Source: Phycisphaerales bacterium
GTDB taxonomy: Bacteria > Planctomycetota > Phycisphaerae > UBA1845 > UTPLA1
NCBI GenBank assembly: GCA_020639075.1
Contig: JACKHI010000001.1
Location: forward strand, 3,472,001 to 3,536,000
DNA: 64,000 bases
Direction of reading: 5' to 3'
In this document: in pieces, positions 28,026 to 37,432 of the stretch
Layout: every line of letters begins with the position of its first letter
Position numbering within the stretch: the first letter of the stretch is position 1
Position numbers and translations under genes: made by a program
Notes under the pieces: generated by a model
What the model was told of the DNA's origin: nothing
What the model saw: the letters and a program-made list of their open reading frames with translations, nothing else
Database searches by the model: none

Positions 28026-28864
28026 GCACACACTCCGCACAACAGAACAAGAAGGAGCTCGCAGCCGTCGTACAGCAACACTTCGACGGCGCCAGCGCCG
28101 ATTGGATGAATCGCTACACGGGCGAACCGAGCAGCATGGCGGACCTCGACCTGATCCTTCGCCGGATGAACGTCCATCAGTTGATTCGACCATTGCTCGC
28201 CGCCGCCGATCGACGGCTGCAGGTCATCGACGTCGGCTGCGGTTCGGGGGACGTCCTCGACGGCCTGCCGCGCGACGTCATTCGCGTGACGGGCATGGAC
28301 TTCTCGCGCGAAATGACGCGACAGGCAAGCGTGTCGCATCGCAATGACACGTTTGCCCGGGGCGACGCGACGAAACTGCCGTTCGGATTCGACACCGCCG
28401 ACATTGTCACGTCACTGGGCGTGCTCGAGTACGTGCCGAATCCGATCGAAGCCGTCTCGGGAATCGCCGAGATCCTGCGCCCCGGCGGCCATCTGATCGT
28501 GTCGTTTCCGAATCGCTCAAGCCTCTTCCGGAAAATGCTCCGTGCCGAACGGGCGGCCGAGAAGTCGCTCGTGCGGCTGCGCGACATAATTCAGCGGACA
28601 GACAAGGCAAAAGCGTACGCATCGCAATATCGGCACAGACAATGGACGCCGGCCGAAGCAGTGACTTTGTTGAACCGGGCGGGACTCATCGTCGAAGCGA
28701 TGCTCGTGAACACCTACGGACCCTGGGGACGGCTGGGCCGATTTCGCATAATGCGGAAGTTGTCGGCCGGACTGTCGCGCAGATGGACGAACCCGGGGTT
28801 CGCGTCGAAGCGGCTCGCCTGCACGATGGTGATCCGCGCCAGAAAGCCCGACCATGAACAATAG
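28022..28864 (+). CDS. SAM-dependent methyltransferase 2
   Basis: A 280-residue class I methyltransferase (start at 28022 by ATGA overlap). Motif I is VIDVGCGSGDVLDGL, then VTGMDFSREM, FARGDATKLPFG, TSLGVLEYVPNP and LRPGGHLIVSFPN. The long C-terminal region after residue 170 is basic and helical. With its neighbour it suggests two methylations of the exopolysaccharide or its precursor. Confidence 0.85.
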   Translation: MSTHSAQQNKKELAAVVQQHFDGASADWMNRYTGEPSSMADLDLILRRMNVHQLIRPLLAAADRRLQVIDVGCGSGDVLDGLPRDVIRVTGMDFSREMTRQASVSHRNDTFARGDATKLPFGFDTADIVTSLGVLEYVPNPIEAVSGIAEILRPGGHLIVSFPNRSSLFRKMLRAERAAEKSLVRLRDIIQRTDKAKAYASQYRHRQWTPAEAVTLLNRAGLIVEAMLVNTYGPWGRLGRFRIMRKLSAGLSRRWTNPGFASKRLACTMVIRARKPDHEQ

Positions 28865-28885
28865 CGCACCTAGACAGACACACGC

Positions 28886-30289
28886 ATGATTCGACTCACG
28901 GTTCTGTACATCCTCATCGCCGTGCTTTCATGCGCCGCCCTGCGCAAATGGTATTGGTCGTTGTGCGGTCTGCTTTTCGTGACCGTGCTGACGCAGAACC
29001 CGAGCATGCCGACGATGATCGGAGGAATCCAGGGCCTCAACCCCTGGAACGCGACGTTCCTGATTATCGCACTCGCTTGGATCCTCGATCGACGTCGAGA
29101 CCCGAAACGAGCGAATACGTCGCCGCAGGCGATTATTCTCATCCTGTTGTACGCTGCGATGCTCTGCACGATCGGCTTCATCGCCGCGATGGATGCGAAC
29201 GGATTCCGCGGCGAATACGCCAACCGCCTGACGTCGAAGGAAATCCTGATCGAGACCATTATCAACCCGCTGAAGTATCTCGCCGTCGGATTGATGTTCT
29301 ACGACGGCGCCCTGACACGCCGGCGCGTCAAGATGGCGCTGTTCTCGGCGGTCGGCAGCGGACTTTGCTATTCCCTGCTCATGTTCAAGTCGCTGCGGGA
29401 GAAGGTATTCACGATTAACTACACGCAGGCCCGGCACGTCACGGACAAGACGATCGGTCTTTTTGCGAATGACCTCGCCCAGCTGACGGCCTTCACGCTG
29501 CTGGCCGCGTGCGTGCTCGTACTGGTGATCCGATCGAACTGGGTCCGTGCCCTGTGGCTTTCCGTCGCCGTCGCAGCCGTACCGGCATTCGTGTCGCTGA
29601 AGTCGCGCGCCGGCTTCCTGGCATTCTGCCTCGCCGGTCTGACGCTCGGCGTGCTCCGATATCGAAAGCTGTTGCTCCTGTTGCCGATCGCCGTGCTATT
29701 TGTCGTAGCTATCGATCCGAGCGTCATGGATCGCGCACTGCAGGGCGTCGGCGAAAGCTCCAACCAGACGGATTGGGATGAAGTCTCCGCGGGGCGGATG
29801 ACATACCTCTGGCCGCCGGCAATGGAACAGATCCGCAAGTCCCCGATCATCGGCCACGGACGATATGGGATTCTGCGGACCGACTGTTACGACGCAATGA
29901 TCGCCGCCGGCGCGCGAGGCGTACCACAACATCCGCACAGCGCCTATCTCGAAATTCTCCTGGATGCGGGCAGCATCGGATTCGTGATCTGTATGACCTG
30001 TCTCGGGGCGATCGCCTGGGCCTGCTGGGTCCTCCTCCAGAACCGACGCGATCCGCTGATCACGGCGCTCGGGGGCGTCGGTATGGCCGCGATCGTCGTC
30101 CTGATGACCGCCGCCCTGACGGGCTCCAGCTTTTACCCCACGCAAAGCGCCGTACCATACCTGTGTGTATGGGGCGTCGCAGTACGCGTCGCCGCCGAAC
30201 AACGGGCTTTCTTCGCGGCCAGAAAGTCGGCCGCCACGGGCCCGATGATGACAGATCCGATTTTCGATGGGCAGGTTCGCGGCGCATGA
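28886..30289 (+). CDS. Wzy/O-antigen ligase-like polymerase
   Basis: A 467-residue polytopic membrane protein with 10-12 predicted segments. The conserved Wzy_C region is around 300-370: WPPAMEQIRKSPIIGHG, a large periplasmic loop, then PHSAYLEILLDAGSIGF with the conserved His used by this superfamily. It should polymerise flipped lipid-linked repeat units on the periplasmic face. Context with the Wzx-like flippase (31185) and the Wzc/Wza pair supports polymerase over ligase. It overlaps the sulfotransferase start by ATGA. Confidence 0.85.
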   Translation: MIRLTVLYILIAVLSCAALRKWYWSLCGLLFVTVLTQNPSMPTMIGGIQGLNPWNATFLIIALAWILDRRRDPKRANTSPQAIILILLYAAMLCTIGFIAAMDANGFRGEYANRLTSKEILIETIINPLKYLAVGLMFYDGALTRRRVKMALFSAVGSGLCYSLLMFKSLREKVFTINYTQARHVTDKTIGLFANDLAQLTAFTLLAACVLVLVIRSNWVRALWLSVAVAAVPAFVSLKSRAGFLAFCLAGLTLGVLRYRKLLLLLPIAVLFVVAIDPSVMDRALQGVGESSNQTDWDEVSAGRMTYLWPPAMEQIRKSPIIGHGRYGILRTDCYDAMIAAGARGVPQHPHSAYLEILLDAGSIGFVICMTCLGAIAWACWVLLQNRRDPLITALGGVGMAAIVVLMTAALTGSSFYPTQSAVPYLCVWGVAVRVAAEQRAFFAARKSAATGPMMTDPIFDGQVRGA

Positions 30290-31188
30290 TTGAACTCACT
30301 TACATCGCAGCGCCGAGCTACTCCGGCTCGACATTGCTGACATTCCTCTTGAACTCGCACCCCGACATCGCAACCGTCGGCGAACTCAAATGGGGAACGA
30401 TCGACACAGGCACCTATCGCTGCTCCTGCGGCGATCGACTGATCGACTGCGCCTTCTGGCTCAGCATCAAGGCCCGTGTCGAACAGAAGGGGCTCCCGTT
30501 CGACTTCGAGCGACCGCCGACGGATTTTCGACTGCATAACAAATCGATCGGCGATCGGCTGATGCGCGCCCGCAATCGTGGAACGACGTTCGAAGCCATG
30601 CGCAAGACGGCGTTGTCGATTCTGCCGAAGTGCCGCAAGCGAATGGAGACGGCGCGAAACGTGAACAAGGCGGCCATGGAGGCCATTCTGTTCCTGCAGA
30701 AAGGCCGGATCCTGCTCGACGCCTCCAAAGACCCCGTGCGCTTGATGCACCTGATCAATACGGGGGACTACAACGTCCGAGTCCTGCACCTGTTGCGCGA
30801 TGGCCGGGGCGTCATGAATTCAACCATCAAGAAGAAGGGGCTCGACGCGGAGACCGCAGCGCACGACTGGGCGCACACGCATCGCCAGATTGAGAGACTC
30901 GCCGCCCGGCTCCACGACGGCACCTATCGCCAGGTGCGCTATGAGGACCTGTGCCGAAACGCGCCGATTGAATGTGAGTCCATCTTCGCATTTCTCGGAC
31001 TTGACCCCGGCAAAGCTGCTCTGTCCATGGAGGACGTGCCCCACCACATTCTCGGCAACGCCATGCGACTCGGCTCGATCAACGCAATCAAACTGGATGA
31101 AAGCTGGCGGAATGAGCTTGATGACCGATCCGGCCGGATCTTCGAAAGCGTTGCCGGGGTGCAAAATCGACGATATGGGTACGTATGA
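30286..31188 (+). CDS. Sulfotransferase family protein
   Basis: A 300-residue PAPS-dependent sulfotransferase. The 5'-phosphosulfate loop is APSYSGSTLLTFLLNSHP (about 9-26) and the 3'-phosphate-binding motif is LLRDGRGVMNS (about 169-179). A CSCG...C cluster near 46-56 is common in bacterial sulfotransferases of polysaccharide loci. The likely acceptor is a sugar hydroxyl of the repeat unit. The start at 30286 follows from the ATGA overlap and the conserved N-terminus; the open frame before it lies in the polymerase gene. Confidence 0.88.
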   Translation: MIELTYIAAPSYSGSTLLTFLLNSHPDIATVGELKWGTIDTGTYRCSCGDRLIDCAFWLSIKARVEQKGLPFDFERPPTDFRLHNKSIGDRLMRARNRGTTFEAMRKTALSILPKCRKRMETARNVNKAAMEAILFLQKGRILLDASKDPVRLMHLINTGDYNVRVLHLLRDGRGVMNSTIKKKGLDAETAAHDWAHTHRQIERLAARLHDGTYRQVRYEDLCRNAPIECESIFAFLGLDPGKAALSMEDVPHHILGNAMRLGSINAIKLDESWRNELDDRSGRIFESVAGVQNRRYGYV

Positions 31189-32813
31189 GCGAACGCTCCA
31201 ACGTGACCGCCGCGAATGCAACGTCCGCAAACCGCGGCGCGCGTACGCCATCCACCACCAGCAACGTCATCACCAACTGGCTCTGGTACGTCCTTGTGCT
31301 CGCGTCGGGCTTTGTTATTCCCCGCCTGATTTCAGATCGGCTCGGGAAGGAACAGCTCGGCGCATGGGACTTGGGCTGGACCTTCGTCTTCTTTGTCCGC
31401 TGGCTGCAACTCGGCGTTACATCGTCCGTCAACCGCTTCATCGCCCATAGCCGGGCCCGCGACGACCTTGACGATCTCAACGCCGTCTTCAACACCAGCC
31501 TCGCCCTGCTTTCGACAGCGTGTCTCCTCGGCGGAATCGCGGCAACCGCGTTCTATTGGATCGTGCCGCAGTTCCTTGCGGACTCCTCGCCGGAGTTGAT
31601 CGAACAGGCCCGCGTCGTCGTCCTGCTCCTGTCGCTGACCGCGGCATTGCAGCTCCCCGGCGGCGTCTTCAACGCCGTCATCACGGGCTACGAGCGTTTC
31701 GATCTGCTCAACGCGATCCGCATCGCGCGCGACGGCGCCGTCCTCGTCGCCATCGGCGTCGTGCTCTTCAAAGGCGGAACGCTCGTTCAGGCCGCGTGGG
31801 CCTATCTCATCGGCGAAGTGCTCGGCGACGCAGCGAAGGTCGTCGTCGCGCGCAAAGTCTGCCCGATGCTCTCGTTCAGCCCGAAATACTATCGCTGGAA
31901 AACGCTCAAGACCCTCCTCGCCTACGGCAGCAAGACCGTCGCTCAGGGCCTCGCACGCGGCAGCCTCTACGACGTCAACCGACTGCTTGTGACGTGGTAC
32001 CTCGGCGGCGCCGAAGCACTGGCCGTCTATTCGCGACAGGGCGCATTGCTCAAACACGCCCTTCGCTTCATGAAGCAATACGCGCAGGTCTTCATTCCGC
32101 GCAGTAGCGCGCTGGACGCCGGCAACGACCGCAAGGCGCTGGGGCGCCTGCTGGTCGGCACGTCAAAATACGGTCTCTACACGACGCTGCCGATGATCGC
32201 GCTCTTCTGCATCATGGGTGACATCATCGTGCGAATCTGGATGGGCCCCGGCTATGAACGACATCTCGTCCTGGCGATCATCGCCCTCGGACACGCCCTG
32301 CTCGTTCCGCAGCAAGGCGTTTATTCCGTCCTGCTCGGCATGAACCGACACGGCCGTATCGCGATTTTCGATTGGATCGGCGTCGCTCTCAGTTTCGGAC
32401 TCGGCTGGCTCCTGATGGTCCCCGCCAAGATGGGGATGATCGGCGCCGCCATCGCCCTCGCAACGCCCATGATGCTGACGGGCGGACTGCTCATGCCAAT
32501 CTACGCGTGCAGACTCCTCGACGTCTCGCCGACTCGCTATTTCCGCGACATCCTGACTGGACCGACGCTCGCCGCATTGCCATTCGCCGCGACGCTCGCG
32601 ATCTCACGGCTGCTCATTCAATCCGACATCGTTGCGCTGTCAGTCGGATTGCTCGCCGGCGGCCTCGTCACGCTGCCGATCTATTGGCGCGTCGTCCTGC
32701 CGAAACAGCTTCGCGAGCGAATCGTCGCGCGCCTGCTGAGTCGCAAGACCAACGCCGGACCGGAGCCGACCACCGTCAGCGGGCCCCCTCATGTCGCCCA
32801 TCGAAACACATGA
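31185..32813 (+). CDS. Wzx-like lipopolysaccharide/polysaccharide flippase
   Basis: A 542-residue membrane protein with 12-14 hydrophobic segments. The N-terminal block NVITNWLWYVLVLASGFVIPRLI and a loop with LDDLNAVFNTSLAL fit MOP-superfamily polysaccharide transporters. It would flip undecaprenyl-linked repeat units to the periplasm for the polymerase two genes upstream. It is the last gene of the plus-strand locus and faces a convergent gene 15 bp away. Confidence 0.88.
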   Translation: MSERSNVTAANATSANRGARTPSTTSNVITNWLWYVLVLASGFVIPRLISDRLGKEQLGAWDLGWTFVFFVRWLQLGVTSSVNRFIAHSRARDDLDDLNAVFNTSLALLSTACLLGGIAATAFYWIVPQFLADSSPELIEQARVVVLLLSLTAALQLPGGVFNAVITGYERFDLLNAIRIARDGAVLVAIGVVLFKGGTLVQAAWAYLIGEVLGDAAKVVVARKVCPMLSFSPKYYRWKTLKTLLAYGSKTVAQGLARGSLYDVNRLLVTWYLGGAEALAVYSRQGALLKHALRFMKQYAQVFIPRSSALDAGNDRKALGRLLVGTSKYGLYTTLPMIALFCIMGDIIVRIWMGPGYERHLVLAIIALGHALLVPQQGVYSVLLGMNRHGRIAIFDWIGVALSFGLGWLLMVPAKMGMIGAAIALATPMMLTGGLLMPIYACRLLDVSPTRYFRDILTGPTLAALPFAATLAISRLLIQSDIVALSVGLLAGGLVTLPIYWRVVLPKQLRERIVARLLSRKTNAGPEPTTVSGPPHVAHRNT

Positions 32814-32828
32814 CGTCCGCGCAGTCGA

Positions 32829-33605
32829 CTACTCAGCACTGACGTTCGCCCGCGCGATGGCCGGCAAGCGGTCTCGACCGATCGCAAACTGATCGTCGGC
32901 GATCGCCGCATTCAATTCGATCGAGTCGTATTCGCAGGAAACGATCGGCGGATCGTCTACGTCGGCGCCGATCTTCTGAATCGCCCAGCCGCGAAAAAGG
33001 CACGTATCCTGGTCGATCCAGATCGCCAGCGTCAGATCATTGCGATCCGCTGAATACGGATGCATCAGCACGTAGCAAGGCCTCTGGCCGACCCATCGCA
33101 CGCCGTTGAGCCGCCATTCGGACGGCGCTTCCGCGCCCAGTGCCGCGGCGCCGCTGATCGGCATGGCGATTTCCGGCATCGGCGCGCCATCCGTCATGAA
33201 ATAGACGGCCGTCTGTATCGGGTCGCCGCCCAGGCCCGGATGCCTGCGATACGCGTTCCGCGTCGGATCGTAGCGATACCACTCGCCGTCGCGAATCACC
33301 GCGACGCGCTCGCCGACACGCAGGCGCGTCCTCTCCGGCTTTGCATAGTCCCACGTCACAAGCCGCGTATGCGATTCGGCGTCGCCCTGTAGAATCAATC
33401 GGCCGCGAGCCCGAATCGTCTCCGCGCTCGAATACGCCGACGCGCAACGCTCGATCAGATCCGGCGCGCTGATCGCCTGTGACTTGATTTCGACGCTACC
33501 ACGCGATGCCGAGCACCCGAACGCTCCAACCATCGGAAACAACGACAAGACAACGATTGCCGGCGTTCGCGAACGCGCACGATGACTTACACCATTCGTC
33601 GACAT
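32829..33605 (-). CDS. LolA-like lipoprotein, hypothetical
   Basis: A 258-residue protein with a signal peptide ending VGAFGC, a lipobox-like site. The start at 33605 gives MSTNGVSHRARSR before the hydrophobic run; a longer frame to 33737 is Ala/Arg-rich and unlikely. The mature part begins CASAYSSAETIRARGRLIL, then TWDYAKPERTRLRV, VIRDGEWYRYDPTRNAYRRHP and a late YDSIELNAAI. This is the arrangement of LolA/LolB-like lipoprotein-handling beta-sheet folds. The exact role is unknown. Confidence 0.7.
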   Translation of the reverse strand: MSTNGVSHRARSRTPAIVVLSLFPMVGAFGCSASRGSVEIKSQAISAPDLIERCASAYSSAETIRARGRLILQGDAESHTRLVTWDYAKPERTRLRVGERVAVIRDGEWYRYDPTRNAYRRHPGLGGDPIQTAVYFMTDGAPMPEIAMPISGAAALGAEAPSEWRLNGVRWVGQRPCYVLMHPYSADRNDLTLAIWIDQDTCLFRGWAIQKIGADVDDPPIVSCEYDSIELNAAIADDQFAIGRDRLPAIARANVSAE

Positions 33606-33851
33606 GACAGGTTCACTCCCGATCGCAGCGGCCGCCGCTCGCAACACTCGCGCACGGCTGCCGACGGACAAACTTTGACGGCGAATCACTTCCGGAGATG
33701 CAAGCGAGAGACTAGCAACGGCAGTTTCTGCACGCAACCCAAATCAGGCCAAGGTGCGATAACTGCAACTTTCACTTTCAAATGCGAGACCCGCACTCAT
33801 ATAATCCCGACGTGGTCACGGAAGATTCACAGCTTATCCACGAGGTGAAGC

Positions 33852-34406
33852 ATGATTAAGCAAAGCGACTACAAGCGAATTCAAACTCAGCTTGTCGCTT
33901 ATCTGAAGCCTGTGTTCGACGATGTTACCGTCGAAGTCGGAGACAATATCCACTACAAAGGCACCAACGTCGTCGTTACAAGCAAACAATTCACAGGCCT
34001 GCTCGCCGAGCAACGATTTCACCACGTCGTTCGGGCGATTCCCGAAACGCTCTACAACAACGAACTTCGCAAGGGAATCGTCTGGTTTGAATTGGCGCCG
34101 GGGGAAACCGGTATGGACCTGATGCGCATGCCTCGCGCTGTCGACATCCGCGAAAAGGACGCGACCATCGAAGCGCAACTTCGCGACGCCGGCTTCTTCT
34201 CCGCTCTGCAATCACACTTTCAAAAGAAACCTGACTCGGCTTCCATCACGCGCTTCGATGCCACGCGGAAAATCCTCGGCAAATGCGGAATTCCGGAAAA
34301 TCAGATGGAAGAAGCCTGCCTGTTTCTGATCGGTCGCGGCGCCTACTGCGATGCGCATGTGCTGAACGATCTCGCCCCGCAATTCCTGTCCGAATCGGCG
34401 GCATAA
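33852..34406 (+). CDS. Conserved hypothetical protein
   Basis: A 184-residue soluble protein without signal peptide. The start follows GAGGTGAAGC, a reasonable ribosome site. An N-terminal alpha/beta unit (VFDDVTVEVGDNIHYKGTNVVVTSKQF) is followed by a helix with HHVVRAIPETLYNNEL, an acidic middle and a C-terminal helical pair with two cysteines (CGIPENQMEEACLFLIGRGAYC). It is not recognised. It is divergent from the LolA-like gene across 246 bases that should hold both promoters. Confidence 0.6.
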   Translation: MIKQSDYKRIQTQLVAYLKPVFDDVTVEVGDNIHYKGTNVVVTSKQFTGLLAEQRFHHVVRAIPETLYNNELRKGIVWFELAPGETGMDLMRMPRAVDIREKDATIEAQLRDAGFFSALQSHFQKKPDSASITRFDATRKILGKCGIPENQMEEACLFLIGRGAYCDAHVLNDLAPQFLSESAA

Positions 34407-34542
34407 GCTGGCGCTTCGCATCACAACGCGTCATCGAAACGACTTCGGCGCGGACCTTCGCATACATGATCACAAACGCGCCAGGCGCGCGCCGGACAAC
34501 GGCGCCGGCCCGCTCACATCACATGCTGACTTTGAGCCGGAC

Positions 34543-34749
34543 TCAGATGGACGCGAGGATGGCCTGAATCGGCGCCAGCAACAGTGATTGAAACGTGGAG
34601 AAAAAGAGACTCGGCAGACCGTTGATCACCGTCTGGCCGACCATGCTGCTGAACGTCGTACATTGCGACAACTGAAACAGCGGCGCGGCCGCAACGAACA
34701 GGGCCACAGTTCGAGCGATCTTCACTCGACGGAGCGTGGATTTCTTCAT
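34543..34749 (-). CDS. Small exported cysteine protein A
   Basis: A 68-residue protein. A Lys/Arg-rich start and the hydrophobic run TVALFVAAAPLFQLSQC form a signal-like segment ending at a cysteine. After that comes a hydrophobic amphipathic tail (MVGQTVINGLPSLFF...LLLAPIQAILASI). It parallels the next gene, sharing a small-residue PLxQ/LQ...C signal, a GQ turn and a C-terminal Leu/Ile-rich helix. The function is unknown. The cysteine context (SQC) is not a strict lipobox. Confidence 0.55.
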   Translation of the reverse strand: MKKSTLRRVKIARTVALFVAAAPLFQLSQCTTFSSMVGQTVINGLPSLFFSTFQSLLLAPIQAILASI

Positions 34750-34813
34750 AAGAGATCTAACCTCGTCTTCTCTTGACGACTACGCGAGAATTCTCAATGT
34801 CTGACGCGACGAA

Positions 34814-35059
34814 TCAGGGGAAGAACGGCGAACGATTGCCGCCCAACAGAATCTGAATCACGTCCGCTTCCGGCAGCAACTGCAGAATCGTCGAGTTCAC
34901 GGCGCCCACAAAGAGCTGAAACGTACCGGTCGCCACCTGACCGATGACGGCGCCGGCAATGTCGTTCGCCGTGCACGTCGCGGCCTGCAGCAGCGGAAAC
35001 GCCGCGAGCGGCAACAAGATCTTCATTCGCCAACGATAGATTCGCATCCGGCGTTTCAT
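34814..35059 (-). CDS. Small exported cysteine protein B
   Basis: An 81-residue protein with a GGAG ribosome site seven bases before its ATG. The basic MKRRMRIYRWRMK start leads into ILLPLAAFPLLQAATC, then IAGAVIGQVATGTFQLFVGAVNSTILQLL. It lies upstream of, and on the same strand as, the shorter relative at 34543-34749, so the pair is probably a small duplication. Tiny proteins of this design are common in planctomycete genomes (recalled, not checked); the function is unknown. Confidence 0.6.
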   Translation of the reverse strand: MKRRMRIYRWRMKILLPLAAFPLLQAATCTANDIAGAVIGQVATGTFQLFVGAVNSTILQLLPEADVIQILLGGNRSPFFP

Positions 35060-35273
35060 TGCAGACTCCAGTCAGGGCGAGGTTCAAACATCCAACAACG
35101 CGCCGGCCACACGCGCCCCCCCGCTGACCGCACGTTCTGGTCAAACGCACAAACTTGCGGGGAATCACGGATTCTAGATAAACCCCATCATCCCGGCAAG
35201 AATTCGAAACATCCGGACCGCCCCCATCACCGGCGTGCCATTCCCCGTTCATACGCACTACAATCGCCTCCGC

Positions 35274-36434
35274 ATGCCGCCCAGCCGGCCATCCAATTCC
35301 CGCCAGCCAGCCCGGCCGATTAAGGCGCGCACACTTGCGGACATTCGCCGCAAACTTCTCGCCTGGTATCGCAGGAATCGCCGTAACCTGCCCTGGCGCA
35401 ACACAAGTGACCCCTACGCGATCTGGCTCAGCGAAACAATGCTTCAGCAAACACAGGTCGCAACCGTCATCCCCTACTACGAGCGATTTCTCCGGAAATA
35501 CCCGTCGATCGAGCGACTCGCAGGCGCGCCGCTCGACGAAGTCCTCAATCTCTGGGCAGGGCTGGGTTACTACTCACGCGCCCGCAACCTCCATCGCGCG
35601 GCGATCGAAATTACGAATCGTTACAATGGACGCGTCCCGGATTCGACGGCGGAATTGAGAACGCTTCCCGGCGTTGGCCGTTACACGGCAGGCGCCGTCG
35701 CATCCATCGCCTACGACGTTCGCACCGCCGTCGTGGATGGCAACGTATCCCGCGTCATCGCCCGCCTCTTTGACATTCATGCGGATGTCAAGTCGCCTGC
35801 GGGCGAAAAGACCGTCTGGAACACAGCCGAAGTTCTCCTGCCGCGAAAACACGTCGGCGACTTCAACCAAGCCCTGATGGAGCTCGGCGCAACCGTCTGC
35901 CGGCCCGGCGATGCGGCGGAGTGCGACGCCTGTCCGCTTCGCAATGAATGCAATGCGCTGGCCGCAGGCAACGTCGCCCGACTTCCGGTCAGGAAGAAAA
36001 AGACGCCCGTCAAAAAAGAAACGCACATCGCGATCGTCGCTGACTTCGATAACAAACGACTCTATCGACGACGACCCGCCGAAGGTCTCTGGGGAGGTCT
36101 CTGGGAATTGCCGAGCGTCGTCCGCAACGGTGCGGCGGAGCACGCGACGGCGCAGATGCTCGCACGCGAACTCCTCGGCGATTCGACTACCGTAGACCGC
36201 CGTCAACTTTGCACGATTGAACACCAACTGACGCACCGATCCGTGAAATTTGTTGCGTTTCGCGCACACGCGACGACATCTCGATTGCAACCGGATTCGC
36301 AGGAATCCTCGCGCTGGCTGACGAAACATGCGGCCGATCGCATCGGTCTATCGACAGCCATGCGCAAGATCATCGCGGCCATTCCAGAAACCACGCCGGA
36401 TTCGAATGGACGCGCACCCACGAAGCGACAATGA
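35274..36434 (+). CDS. mutY: A/G-specific adenine glycosylase
   Basis: A 386-residue base-excision repair enzyme that removes adenine opposite 8-oxoguanine. The N-terminal catalytic domain has LPWR, WLSETMLQQTQV (catalytic Glu) and the helix-hairpin-helix LPGVGRYTAGAVASIAY, followed by VVDGNVSRVIARL (catalytic Asp). The iron-sulfur loop reads C-x7-C-x2-C-x5-C, one residue longer than the usual C-x6-C-x2-C-x5-C. A NUDIX-like C-terminal domain (GLWGGLWELPSV) recognises 8-oxoG. An upstream in-frame ATG at 35235 is an alternative start. Confidence 0.95.
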   Translation: MPPSRPSNSRQPARPIKARTLADIRRKLLAWYRRNRRNLPWRNTSDPYAIWLSETMLQQTQVATVIPYYERFLRKYPSIERLAGAPLDEVLNLWAGLGYYSRARNLHRAAIEITNRYNGRVPDSTAELRTLPGVGRYTAGAVASIAYDVRTAVVDGNVSRVIARLFDIHADVKSPAGEKTVWNTAEVLLPRKHVGDFNQALMELGATVCRPGDAAECDACPLRNECNALAAGNVARLPVRKKKTPVKKETHIAIVADFDNKRLYRRRPAEGLWGGLWELPSVVRNGAAEHATAQMLARELLGDSTTVDRRQLCTIEHQLTHRSVKFVAFRAHATTSRLQPDSQESSRWLTKHAADRIGLSTAMRKIIAAIPETTPDSNGRAPTKRQ

Positions 36435-36516
36435 TCTCTTGTTAGACTGACAATCCGCAACGAACGGCCGCCCCAAAACGAGAAGACGCCGATCACAAGC
36501 TGAAAGGAGCCCCATC

Positions 36517-37272
36517 GTGACGCAAATGATGACACCGCCTCCTCCGCCACCCCCGGGCATGACTGCGCCTACCCAACCATCGGGCAACCCATCTGGCATG
36601 AGCAAGCTCGCTATCGCCGCATTGGTTTTTTCGCTGCTGATCTGTCTCCCCTTCGTCGCGCCGGTCGTCGGCGCAATCCTGGCGATAGCGGCACTGGTGG
36701 TGATTGCAGGTTCGAACGGACGACTGCGCGGCAAGGGCATGGCCGTTACCGCGCTCATCCTGTCCGTGGTTGTCCTGAGCGTTGACATCGTCGGGGCGAT
36801 CAAACTCGTGGATGCCACAAGAACGATGATCACAAAACCAGTCAGAACGTTCGTACAACAACTGGAGGCGGACGATCTCGCAGGCGCCCGCGCTGCGTTG
36901 TCACCCGCCGTGTCGAAGTCCGTCACGGACGACGAGTTGAGTGCCTTCAAATCCTGGCTGAAGGACAATTGCGGCACGCTTATCGATGTGAAAATCGATG
37001 GCGAACTCCGTGCGTATCAATCCGGCCTGACAAGGCCCGCGAACACACGGACCGGAATTCCCTCATCGACGAACACGCTCGCAAGCCGCCAGGTCTTCGT
37101 CGATGCCCCGCCCCTCGAGCTGATATTCGACAAAGGCACGTTCTTCGGCGCTCCTTCGATGACGCTCGACCCGGAAAGAGCCGGCGCAAAGGGCCTCTTC
37201 GACATCGCAACCCTCGACGGCCTGGTCATCATCCACGACGGCGAAGTGATGAGATTCCCGACGGAGAAGTAG
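36517..37272 (+). CDS. DUF4190-like membrane protein
   Basis: A 251-residue protein. A Pro-rich N-terminus with seven consecutive prolines precedes two membrane helices (about 29-65 and 76-93; KLAIAALVFSLLICLPF, GKGMAVTALILSVVVLSV) joined by a short basic loop with GSNGRLRGKG, typical of DUF4190. A periplasmic or cytosolic C-terminal domain of about 150 residues follows. A GAGCCCC-type site and A/G-rich GAAAGGAG precede the ATG. It lies immediately left of the integrated element. Confidence 0.7.
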   Translation: MTQMMTPPPPPPPGMTAPTQPSGNPSGMSKLAIAALVFSLLICLPFVAPVVGAILAIAALVVIAGSNGRLRGKGMAVTALILSVVVLSVDIVGAIKLVDATRTMITKPVRTFVQQLEADDLAGARAALSPAVSKSVTDDELSAFKSWLKDNCGTLIDVKIDGELRAYQSGLTRPANTRTGIPSSTNTLASRQVFVDAPPLELIFDKGTFFGAPSMTLDPERAGAKGLFDIATLDGLVIIHDGEVMRFPTEK

Positions 37273-37404
37273 CGCGGCGCAGAAGTAACGACGCATAGAA
37301 ACGCTGCGACACTCGATTCCCCGGGAGTTACACGCGCACACAACCCCAGAACAAATCACGCGCCCACGTGGCAAGAACCTGCATGCAATCCAAGAAGGAG
37401 ATTA

Positions 37405-37432
37405 GCGGGATTGGGCGTTGAGGGACCCGAAC
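37405..37432. repeat. attL of the tRNA-Val element
   Basis: A 28-base copy of the tRNA-Val 3' end plus eight flanking bases, differing from attR only at 37427 (C for T). Beyond it the sequence continues into DNA that completes the integrase frame rather than the tRNA. Confidence 0.85.
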
